A DNA stretch of 21,859 bases from a virus, in IMG/VR virus record IMGVR_UViG_3300033571_029222, positions 1-21,859 of that record, one strand, 5' to 3'. The notes beneath the pieces are model-generated. The model was not told where the DNA came from. It saw only the letters and a list, made by a program, of their open reading frames with translations, and made no database searches. Position numbers and translations under genes: made by a program. Positions 7,086-14,202 of the stretch are shown one piece after another (position 1 is the first letter of the stretch; each line of letters starts with the position of its first letter).

Positions 7086-7756
7086 TTGTTTACTAATAAT
7101 CTATTGAACGGTTTTTTACCATTTTTCAGAAAGACCACCATACTATCATGAAAACACACGCCCGTCAAATCGTTACATATTGACAATAATTTATGATCTA
7201 TATTTCTTCTATCTGATGAATCGATATGCTGATAATTGATGAGATCAGAAATTCTTTTGGAGTATTCGATAAACGAATTTCTATCATAAAGTGATGAACC
7301 AAATGATCTATAGTAGCTAGTATGTGTATCTTCGCAAATTAATACACCATCTTTTTTGATATGAGGAAAAACTCTTTCGAATGTTACTATTTGCTGTTGC
7401 ATTGTATGACCACCATCATCGATCAAAACATCAATTTCTGGATATTTCTGTAAAAAAGAGTTCCAAAATTCATGACTTTCTTGATCACCAATAACTATAT
7501 CAATATTTTCATCATAAAAAGGCTTATGGTTCATAACTGCAGGATCTACGTCAATACCGATGATTTTAGCTTCTGGTCCTAGAAACTTTCTCCACATTTG
7601 TATGCTACCGCCAGACTGAACGCCGATTTCAACCAATGTTATGGGCTTATTGATGTATTTTGAACAATAATTTTCATATACATCGAAATAAGGATCCCAT
7701 TTATCTGAGCCTAGAGTTAGTTCATTATGAAAAATTTCTCTAATTCTACTCATCAT
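7082..7756 (-). CDS. SAM-dependent methyltransferase (sugar O-methyltransferase-like)
   Basis: ATG 7756 overlaps the upstream stop by one base (TGATG) with GAGGAG in front. ATG 7753 and TTG 7759 are alternatives. The 224-residue product has a class I methyltransferase core: LVEIGVQSGGSIQMW (41-55, SAM loop), GIDVDP (67-72) and LIDDGGHT (111-118). The Asp-Asp-Gly-Gly-His motif is typical of the macrolide-sugar O-methyltransferase (MycE-like) and cephalosporin-hydroxylase-like group, where it helps bind metal. The likely role is O-methylation of a sugar, in line with the neighbouring C-methyltransferase and dehydratase. Acceptor unknown. Confidence 0.75.
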   Translation of the reverse strand: MMSRIREIFHNELTLGSDKWDPYFDVYENYCSKYINKPITLVEIGVQSGGSIQMWRKFLGPEAKIIGIDVDPAVMNHKPFYDENIDIVIGDQESHEFWNSFLQKYPEIDVLIDDGGHTMQQQIVTFERVFPHIKKDGVLICEDTHTSYYRSFGSSLYDRNSFIEYSKRISDLINYQHIDSSDRRNIDHKLLSICNDLTGVCFHDSMVVFLKNGKKPFNRLLVNK

Positions 7757-8961
7757 CAATTCTCCTCTATTTTTTGCTCAGGAAAATACTTAACAAAAAT
7801 GTCTTTATTTTCTGGACGAAGTTTTTTAATTTTTGCTTTCATTTCTGTATGAAAGTTCCACGCCAATGGAATAAAACAAATCGATTGATTCTTATAGTTA
7901 TCTAAAAGATCCATTCCACGAATCAAAACAGAACTTCCTGGTGTATAAAGTCCCTGCTTTAAAGGATTTTCATCTATGATAAAGTCTGGCGATTCATTAC
8001 AAAAATTCAATAAAGTATTTCCTTTTGCTGGTGCACCTAATCCGATTACAGGAATTCCAGAACTTCGATACATTTTAATTTTATTTGCTACATATTCGGC
8101 AACAGAAATACATTTTTTAGCGTAATCATCATAGGTTTTTTCTGTATACAAGCCTTTTTTATGTTCCATAGAAATCAAGTTTTCTATGACTTTAGGTGCT
8201 TTTAAATTTTTAGATATGATAAAAATGTAGCTTGTTCCATGAACAGGCGATTTAACAACATCAATTAAATTTAAGCCAGCTCTTTTACATAGAGCATCAA
8301 TAGATTTGACATTATAAAAAGATAAATGCTCATGATAAATTGTATCAAACTCTCCGTTCAAGATCATATCTGCTTGTGAGGTTGTCGCAAACATCAAACT
8401 ATCTTTATGCATGACCTCACGAATATTTTGCAGCAATTTCAGTTGATCGAAATTGTGAGCAAAAGCGTTTTGACACACGATAACATCAAATTTCTGTTCA
8501 AATTCTTTTCCGGTAAAATAGCCACAAACAACTTTATGTCTTTGCGATGATGTTGGATAAAGATTTTCCGCTGGATCAACGCCGAAAGTTTCTGCGCCAT
8601 GATTCTGAAAATAATTTAATTGACTACCATCATTACAACCAATATCTAGAACAGTTCTCGGCTTTGTTCCATATTTTTCAGCAGCAAATTGTGCAAACCA
8701 ATCGAAATATTCTAATTGTGATTTCGCTGTGCCCGAAACATACAAATAATCTTTAAACATCAAATCAGGATTGACGCGATGTGTTAGTTGAACATGGTAG
8801 CAATGTTCACAGCGAACAATCGCTAAAGGATAAATCTCTTGTATTTCATCTTTGCTTTTTTTATAAGAATTTGCGAGAGGTTGATCCTTCAAATCCAACA
8901 CAGGAATTAAAGTATCGTGCCCACATGCAATACAATTATCAATTGATTCTACATTAGCCAT
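7756..8961 (-). CDS. Nucleotide-sugar C-methyltransferase (TylCIII/NovU-type)
   Basis: 401 residues with the three-part layout of sugar C-methyltransferases. First comes an N-terminal zinc-binding domain with paired cysteines (C10/C13 and C51/C54). Next is a SAM-binding core, VLDIGCNDGSQLNYF (104-118), FGVDP (126-130) and VCQNAFAHN (162-170). Then HEHLSFY (210-216), and a C-terminal domain with GLGAPAKGNTLLNF. TylCIII, NovU and TcaB9 methylate a carbon of a 4-keto-deoxy sugar nucleotide, the product of the neighbouring dehydratase. The ATG lies 12 bases inside the end of the dehydratase gene, so the two are probably translationally coupled. This gene and the dehydratase look GC-richer than the genes downstream. 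Confidence 0.85.
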   Translation of the reverse strand: MANVESIDNCIACGHDTLIPVLDLKDQPLANSYKKSKDEIQEIYPLAIVRCEHCYHVQLTHRVNPDLMFKDYLYVSGTAKSQLEYFDWFAQFAAEKYGTKPRTVLDIGCNDGSQLNYFQNHGAETFGVDPAENLYPTSSQRHKVVCGYFTGKEFEQKFDVIVCQNAFAHNFDQLKLLQNIREVMHKDSLMFATTSQADMILNGEFDTIYHEHLSFYNVKSIDALCKRAGLNLIDVVKSPVHGTSYIFIISKNLKAPKVIENLISMEHKKGLYTEKTYDDYAKKCISVAEYVANKIKMYRSSGIPVIGLGAPAKGNTLLNFCNESPDFIIDENPLKQGLYTPGSSVLIRGMDLLDNYKNQSICFIPLAWNFHTEMKAKIKKLRPENKDIFVKYFPEQKIEEN

Positions 8962-9983
8962 CTGTCATTCTCCAAATACCAATCACTCACTTGTTTAATT
9001 CTCTCAGAAAATGCTACCCTAGGTTCCCATCCAAGACTTCTCATTAATCCACCATCAAGTGCATATCTCAAATCGTGTCCAGGTCTGCTCGAATGGAAAT
9101 CTACCATTTCATAAATCAATTCTTTTCCTTGTGCATCAGCAACAAGTTTAGCGAGGGTTAGATTGTCAACTTCTTCTTTACCAACGATATTGAATTTCGC
9201 ACATTTCGCATGACCATAGTCCATGGAAGGAACTGGTTTATTTTTAACCAAAAATAGAAGTGCATCAGCTACATCGGCCGCATGAATATAGAATCGACTT
9301 CCAGCTTGTGTTCTAGTGTGATCTGCATGGATAAAGATTTTTTCACCTTTACGAACTCGATCAATACACAGAGGAATAAATTTCTCTGGTGTCTGCCTCT
9401 CACCGAAAACATTCATTGTATGAGTGATCATCATTGGAATTTTATATGTGTTTTCATATGCAACACATAGTTCTTCGGCGCCAGCTTTTGATGCGGAGTA
9501 TGGATTTGTAGAATTGTATCGATCTCGCTCTTTATATGCAACACCTGGAGGTGCAACACCAAAAATTTCATCGGTGCTAAAGTATAAGAAAGTTTCTAGT
9601 TGATATGGAAGTTTTCTTGCAAACTCTAGAAGATGAGCGGTACCGATAGTGTTATCAAAAATGAATTCCATCGGATGAGTAATCGACCTATCTACATGTG
9701 AAGATGCAGCTAGATGCAAAATTACATCAATATTTCCGTGTTTATGAAGAAAGTTTTGTGTAATAGGATTAATCTCAGCTTTCAAATCATGAAAGACTAC
9801 ATTAACTCTCTTTTGCACTTCTTTATCATAACTTTCCAAAACTTCATGAAGCCGATTTAAATTACCAGAATAATCTAGTCGATCAATCGTGGTAATTTTC
9901 CAGTCTGTGACTCGAATCAAAAGATCAATAACATGATGTGCAATAAATCCTGCGCCACCTGTGATTAAAACATGCTTACTCAT
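8949..9983 (-). CDS. rmlB: dTDP-glucose 4,6-dehydratase-like extended SDR enzyme
   Basis: 344 residues, close to the usual RmlB length. The NAD-binding loop GGAGFIAHH is at 9-17. SSHVDRSI (94-101), STDEIFG (136-142) with the catalytic Thr-Asp-Glu triad, and YSASK (162-166) are the signature residues of nucleotide-diphospho-glucose 4,6-dehydratases. The enzyme makes a 4-keto-6-deoxy sugar nucleotide in the cytoplasm, the entry step for many deoxysugars, and fits directly with the adjacent C-methyltransferase. ATG 9983 overlaps the preceding gene by eight bases. No RmlA, RmlC or RmlD was seen, so the nucleotide sugar must come from the host or from the nucleotidyltransferase at the end of the island. 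The gene symbol is given by family, not by proven specificity. Confidence 0.85.
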   Translation of the reverse strand: MSKHVLITGGAGFIAHHVIDLLIRVTDWKITTIDRLDYSGNLNRLHEVLESYDKEVQKRVNVVFHDLKAEINPITQNFLHKHGNIDVILHLAASSHVDRSITHPMEFIFDNTIGTAHLLEFARKLPYQLETFLYFSTDEIFGVAPPGVAYKERDRYNSTNPYSASKAGAEELCVAYENTYKIPMMITHTMNVFGERQTPEKFIPLCIDRVRKGEKIFIHADHTRTQAGSRFYIHAADVADALLFLVKNKPVPSMDYGHAKCAKFNIVGKEEVDNLTLAKLVADAQGKELIYEMVDFHSSRPGHDLRYALDGGLMRSLGWEPRVAFSERIKQVSDWYLENDRWLM

Positions 9984-10662
9984 TGATATATTCTCCTGTG
10001 GGGGCGATTACTCCCTCAATTCCTATAGGTTCAACTGTTACCGTTTTATACATATGCAAATTTTTATAGTATGAATGTTCAACATCGATTCCATACTGCA
10101 AACAATCATTGAAAATCATTGGAAGCTTTGATTGAAAATAATCGAGAAGGCTTTCATCCATATGCCATAATCTCAATTTAAAAAGTTTATTTACACCAGA
10201 TTTTTCTTGTGCTTCTTTTGACATCCATGAATCTACTTCATGTGCAAAAACAAAAGCGTTTTCATATTCATCTCGATTTAAAATGAAATTATCATTGAAT
10301 TTATATCTACCAGATACTTTATAATATCTTTTTGTTCGTGACTTATTTTTTGAATATGAATCTAATGCGATGATGAAGCTTAATGTTTCAGCTATACTTC
10401 TTAGTCCAACACCAGAAAATTGCTTTACTTGAGGATTAGAACCTGTATACAAATATTCGACGTTCATGCTCTTCAACTCTTCAACATATTCTGATGATGG
10501 AACATCATAAGATCCATCAAACATAATTATGCGATTGTTTGGACAAACTTTATTTACAGATTTTATAGTTTCAATTGTCTGTTCGAATCTCTGCACATTA
10601 TTGAATACAGAAAGCTGTTTTACATTCAAAGCCGAATTAATAAAAAAAACTCCATCAAGCAT
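9976..10662 (-). CDS. Putative glycosyltransferase-like protein (unknown specificity)
   Basis: ATG 10662 was chosen because GAGGAAA lies just before it and it overlaps the upstream stop by eight bases; a frame open further upstream reads into that gene. The 228-residue protein has an N-terminal strand (VFFINSAL), IIMFDGS (45-51) and YYKVSGRYKFNDNF (113-126). The latter resembles the 'K-SGRY-lnd-F' segment of WavE-like and related lipopolysaccharide-synthesis proteins. No canonical DxD is obvious. Context supports a sugar-transfer role; the family assignment is tentative. Confidence 0.55.
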   Translation of the reverse strand: MLDGVFFINSALNVKQLSVFNNVQRFEQTIETIKSVNKVCPNNRIIMFDGSYDVPSSEYVEELKSMNVEYLYTGSNPQVKQFSGVGLRSIAETLSFIIALDSYSKNKSRTKRYYKVSGRYKFNDNFILNRDEYENAFVFAHEVDSWMSKEAQEKSGVNKLFKLRLWHMDESLLDYFQSKLPMIFNDCLQYGIDVEHSYYKNLHMYKTVTVEPIGIEGVIAPTGEYINE

Positions 10663-11491
10663 AATTTTCCTCAATAATTTTTCTCCATTCTGGTACTCTA
10701 TCATATTGATGGACAATTGTAAAGATTTTTCCTGTTGATGTAGTAATTTTATCATCATTCATTTTAGGTTCAGCCTCAAGAAGAAAAGGTCTGAATTGTT
10801 CTATTTTAGATGGATCAGCCGTTGTGCCTAATTGTGCTGCCCATCCATCTTCAGAATTCATATACTTACAAGTTCGTGTATATGGTGACATTGAAATCAT
10901 GAAATTGAAGGTGGATTGATCACAAATAGGAATTGGTCTATTGATTGCAGCAGTAAAAATACTAATAACCAAATCTTTCATCTGTTCTGCCCGACCTGCA
11001 AGAACACCAACATTATAAATGGTATTATTTTTATAATTCTCGTGAATATATGGACCAAAAGTTTCTAGTAAGTTTCGATTGCCCCAAGGCTCATCTTTAT
11101 ACTTCATACTCTCAGAAGCAAAAACTAAATCTTTATCTCCTAAGTTGTCTTCTAGCCATTCGATAGGATTTTTCTGAAAAATAACATCTTTAACATCAGT
11201 TGTGACTACATATCGATAATCATTTCTACATAGATGATCGTAAATATGGGCGAATCTTTCTACATGAACAGGAATTTTTCCTGGCGAATAAATTAAATTT
11301 CCTTGATCGTCTTGACCAAATCCAATAACTTTAAATCCAGATTCAATTACTTTTTTTGCAGATTCGTTGTCGCAGTTCATAAGGATGAGAAATTTATCAC
11401 CCTCAAAACCAGATTTGTTGATGGAATTCACCCAATATTTCAGAGTGTCCCAATTGTAGTTATTTGCACATCCTATAATCAAGTCTTTCAT
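10655..11491 (-). CDS. Putative GT-A glycosyltransferase, first gene of the glycan island
   Basis: 278 residues. ATG 11491 has AAGGAG (11499-11504) with a 7-base gap. VVTTDVKDVIF (95-105) provides a D99-x-x-D102 cluster at the end of a strand, the usual place of the nucleotide-sugar and metal-binding motif in GT-A enzymes. YNVGVLAGR and a late DQSTFNFMI segment also fit the GT-A acceptor half. It likely transfers a hexose from a nucleotide sugar; substrate unknown. It opens a run of nine overlapping genes, and only 30 bases separate it from the late gene before it, with no clear promoter there. Confidence 0.65.
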   Translation of the reverse strand: MKDLIIGCANNYNWDTLKYWVNSINKSGFEGDKFLILMNCDNESAKKVIESGFKVIGFGQDDQGNLIYSPGKIPVHVERFAHIYDHLCRNDYRYVVTTDVKDVIFQKNPIEWLEDNLGDKDLVFASESMKYKDEPWGNRNLLETFGPYIHENYKNNTIYNVGVLAGRAEQMKDLVISIFTAAINRPIPICDQSTFNFMISMSPYTRTCKYMNSEDGWAAQLGTTADPSKIEQFRPFLLEAEPKMNDDKITTSTGKIFTIVHQYDRVPEWRKIIEENYA

Positions 11492-11521
11492 AATATATCT
11501 CCTTCATTTTATATAGTATGA

Positions 11522-11833
11522 CTATTGCCCTGGAGTATCCTTTTTATACTTGTTTACCAGGTGTTTTGTTCCCCACTGTCCAGCTCCAGCTACTGGAAGA
11601 ATATCTGGATTAGGGGACTTCTTTTCTTCACTTACACTTTTATGTAGTTTCACTCCAGTGACTTTCTGAACTAGATTCCATGCTTCTTTGTGTCTTTTAT
11701 TTTTTACATGATCATCGAAAGTTTTCTTTTGATTTTCATTGGCACTTCTTTTAAATTTAATTAGTTCCATAATGCCTATATTACCAGCATATGCAGCTTC
11801 ATGTAAAACTTCAAATTGTTTGAAAGTGTACAT
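11522..11833 (-). CDS. Small conserved phage protein with capsid-targeting-like N-terminus
   Basis: 103 residues; ATG 11833 shares one base with the upstream stop (TAATG). The protein starts MYTFKQFEVLHE-AAYAGN. The first part resembles the capsid-targeting peptide and LHE/A fits a gp21-type cleavage site. The rest is helical and basic (NIGIMELIKFKR, KEAWNLVQKVTGVKLHKS) and ends in a flexible tail with GAGQWGTKHLVNKYKKD. I recall similar small proteins in marine T4-like phages but know no function. It is the last gene of the late block led by the promoter at 14195, followed by the glycan island. A packaged internal protein is a reasonable guess. Confidence 0.7.
   Translation of the reverse strand: MYTFKQFEVLHEAAYAGNIGIMELIKFKRSANENQKKTFDDHVKNKRHKEAWNLVQKVTGVKLHKSVSEEKKSPNPDILPVAGAGQWGTKHLVNKYKKDTPGQ
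11798..11833 (-). other. Candidate capsid-targeting peptide (divergent)
   Basis: Encodes MYTFKQFEVLHE followed by Ala-Ala. The xFKQF core and a Leu-x-Glu/Ala cleavage-like end fit the T4 head-protease pattern, with two extra residues compared with the other three examples in the window. Confidence 0.4.
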
Positions 11834-13071
11834 TACTTACTCCAGTTTTTCTGTGCCGTGAAGTTTAAGTGACTGAATTCAAGCCTATCAACTAATTTTA
11901 CCGCACTACCTTTTAATTTATCAACGGCAACAAAACCTTCTGGATTTGTAATTCGATAACCATCTTCCGTCTGCACGAAGGTGTTTGTTACTTGTTTTAT
12001 TTGTTGAAGCTTTTTAATAATCATATTTTTAGCATCGACTAATAAATTTTGTAAATTGAAAATTGCAACCAAATCTGTTGTATTCGATCTATAAAATCTC
12101 ATCAATTCATTCTTCTCAACCATTCTTTTTTCTTTAGTGTCTTTCTTTTTGGCCGCTAAAATTTCTTTATTTAATTTATCTTCGACCCACTTAATCAATT
12201 CAACGGTATGTTTTGTAGTGTCTGTTATTTTTTGGCCTGAACGGATCTTAGAGTTATTAAAAGTTTTAATTTGTGTCTGTATAATATCGGAAGAAGAAAT
12301 TCTATTTAAAGTCATAGAATTTATTCTGGAGAAAATAGTTCCTGCTTGAGATAAAATTGATGTGATTTCTTTTGTTTCTTCTTTAGTAAATGTTACTGTT
12401 CCTGATGCATCAATAAAATATGCATCCCTAAACCAAACATCTTTTGTCTTTTTTAGATTATTAATATCAATATTGAATGATGCTTTCAAAGATTGAATAG
12501 TTTTACCTGTATAAGAAGTGTGAAAAACTATTCCCATTTTAGCCATTCTCATAGATGCAGCCAGTTTACTATCGGCCGGTACAGCATAAACAATGGTATT
12601 AGGCTGAAACACGAGATATTTTTCACCTCCAATTTCCTTTATCGCACCATCGAGATCATCCTCACCAAACATCATATCACCTTGAAGAATGCCTTCGATA
12701 CCCAGTTTCGGTAGATATGTGAGAGCAGTCTTTAATTTTTTATTTAAACCCTCGCCAGGATGATTTCGATCAATATCTTCTTCTGTATAATTTAATTTGG
12801 CATCAACATTAAAAATGCCTTTAGTGGCAACAAAAAACTTTCCATTCTCTGGATTAATTCCAGAAAATACTGCTGGTGCACCGTCCCATTTCGTTGTGAC
12901 ATTCACTTTTGAATCGGAATTACCAGCTAACATATCTCGAAGAGAGCGTAGAAAATTAATCGCATCTCTAGCACCAGGAACACCTCGATTGAGAACTTCA
13001 TCTTCGATATGCTCCAGATGAACGTTTTTTCCTTCTTTACTAGATTCGATTATAAATTCTTTGAAGTTCAT
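11833..13071 (-). CDS. Late protein with nucleotidyltransferase/ligase-like motifs and capsid-targeting-like N-terminus
   Basis: ATG 13071 was chosen (10 bases after the upstream stop, with AGG 7 bases ahead) over an extended frame that would overlap that gene by 71 bases. It gives 412 residues starting MNFKEFIIES. TTKWDGAPAVF (59-69) looks like motif I (KxDG, Lys61) of covalent nucleotidyltransferases (DNA/RNA ligases, capping enzymes). FVATKG (80-85), GILQGDMMF (127-135, resembling the DGE motif), EGFVAVDK (378-385) and SAVKLVDR (389-396) could be the later motifs, the last two resembling IV and V. A helical insert (about 225-365) lies between, which is unusual. It belongs to a large unannotated family I associate with T4-like phages. 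A ligase-type or AMP-transferring activity is inference. Confidence 0.75.
   Translation of the reverse strand: MNFKEFIIESSKEGKNVHLEHIEDEVLNRGVPGARDAINFLRSLRDMLAGNSDSKVNVTTKWDGAPAVFSGINPENGKFFVATKGIFNVDAKLNYTEEDIDRNHPGEGLNKKLKTALTYLPKLGIEGILQGDMMFGEDDLDGAIKEIGGEKYLVFQPNTIVYAVPADSKLAASMRMAKMGIVFHTSYTGKTIQSLKASFNIDINNLKKTKDVWFRDAYFIDASGTVTFTKEETKEITSILSQAGTIFSRINSMTLNRISSSDIIQTQIKTFNNSKIRSGQKITDTTKHTVELIKWVEDKLNKEILAAKKKDTKEKRMVEKNELMRFYRSNTTDLVAIFNLQNLLVDAKNMIIKKLQQIKQVTNTFVQTEDGYRITNPEGFVAVDKLKGSAVKLVDRLEFSHLNFTAQKNWSK
13045..13071 (-). other. Candidate capsid-targeting peptide
   Basis: Encodes MNFKEFIIE followed by Ser-Ser. It fits the (I/L)-x-Glu/small-residue cleavage pattern of the T4 prohead protease and the F-K-x-F core shared with three other proteins in this window. 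Confidence 0.5.
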
Positions 13072-13081
13072 TTGTTTACCT

Positions 13082-14161
13082 TTACAGTTGAAGTCCCACT
13101 TTGTCCCTAACTCTATCAAAAGCAGCCTTACTTCTAAATGTGTATACGTCATTCTTTACTGTATCTTTGGCTTCTACAGTGGCTTGCATTTTGAATTCTG
13201 GAACTCCATCTTTATTAATTCCCATTTTAACGATATTCAAATCTTGAAAACATTCACTCATTATCTCATCGAAATTAAAATCGCTTGAAGAAATGAATTT
13301 AATAAAGCCATAAACTAAATTTGTTGTTGTATAGTTAGCTTTACCCTCCTTCAATTTTTTCTTCTCAGATTCTGGAACTTTTGTCGAATCAATAATAAAA
13401 CGATTTAGAAATTCCACATATGCAGCCGTATTCGATAGAGAGATGTTTCCTAATGGTTTATCTTTATTCGCTTCTATTTTTTTGCCATCGGATGCAAAAT
13501 CAACACCACTAAACATAGTTCTAAGTTCTGATTGTGATATCTCAAAACCTCTAGCTTTATTCGAATCTCCTTTGATTAGATCACCAAAAGCGATAATAAC
13601 ACCTTCAAACATTCCATGAGTTGTTAGATTTTCAATAACTGTTAATTCTTTTTGATTTTTACGAAAGATGGGAGAATCTTTCATTCTCTGTATTCTCTCA
13701 TAAATCAAACGAGGAGCAAATGTATTTGAACCGCCAGTCAAAGCTTTCGAACTGAAACCGTAATAATGTGCATTATGAACAAAAAAATCAAATATCTCAT
13801 AGTTCGTTCTAACTGGAAACGTGATATGGTTTATCTGTCTATTTTTTAGAAATTTCATGGCAAAAAAAGGACCTAAAACTTCACCGAATTCAGTCGTGAT
13901 TACCTTAGGATCAATTTCTTGTTTAGCATTCAAATAAAAATTCTTTAATTGTTGTGATTGAATTTTTCCTTCCATGAAATCTACCAGTCCGAACAAATAC
14001 ATCTTGACAGCAACAGAAACTTTTAGCTCTTCGATTTTACCCTTTACTATCTTCGAATAATCTTTGACGGGAAATATCCAGAATTTATCATTTTGCGTTC
14101 TTACTAATTGAGGAATATCAGATTTAGGATGATTTTTGAAAAAATCTGATGGTTGAAACAT
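13082..14161 (-). CDS. Late protein of unknown function, possibly PD-(D/E)xK nuclease-like
   Basis: 359 residues from ATG 14161, with AGGG ahead and a perfect TATAAATA 34 bases upstream, so it should be a late gene. Not confidently recognised. TTEFGEVLGPF (89-99), then TNYEIFDFFVHN (119-130) and YYGFSSKALTGGSN (133-146), has the order Glu - Asp125 - SxK139 on predicted helix and strands, reminiscent of PD-(D/E)xK restriction-type nuclease cores. Ser in place of the second acidic residue weakens this. The C-terminal part is mixed and Lys-rich. A structural or packaged DNA-acting protein are both possible. It heads the block containing the ligase-like gene. Confidence 0.65.
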   Translation of the reverse strand: MFQPSDFFKNHPKSDIPQLVRTQNDKFWIFPVKDYSKIVKGKIEELKVSVAVKMYLFGLVDFMEGKIQSQQLKNFYLNAKQEIDPKVITTEFGEVLGPFFAMKFLKNRQINHITFPVRTNYEIFDFFVHNAHYYGFSSKALTGGSNTFAPRLIYERIQRMKDSPIFRKNQKELTVIENLTTHGMFEGVIIAFGDLIKGDSNKARGFEISQSELRTMFSGVDFASDGKKIEANKDKPLGNISLSNTAAYVEFLNRFIIDSTKVPESEKKKLKEGKANYTTTNLVYGFIKFISSSDFNFDEIMSECFQDLNIVKMGINKDGVPEFKMQATVEAKDTVKNDVYTFRSKAAFDRVRDKVGLQL

Positions 14162-14194
14162 ATAATTATCCCTAAATTATTGTAATTTATTGGA

Positions 14195-14202
14195 TATTTA
14201 TA
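14195..14202 (-). promoter_or_regulatory. T4-type late promoter TATAAATA
   Basis: An exact TATAAATA on the minus strand that overlaps the TAA stop of the helicase gene, 34 bases before ATG 14161. With the site at 3830 it is one of only two exact copies I found ahead of genes. Both precede genes that lead blocks carrying capsid-targeting-like leaders. Confidence 0.7.

Noticed and set aside
11506-11513. TATAAAAT before the first glycan gene as a late promoter
   Set aside because: It differs from TATAAATA in the last two bases and lies directly against the AAGGAG site, leaving no room for a leader that contains the ribosome site.
13072-13152. N-terminal extension of the ligase-like protein
   Set aside because: It would overlap the previous gene by 71 bases. 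ATG 13071 has its own ribosome site and begins with the shared leader peptide.
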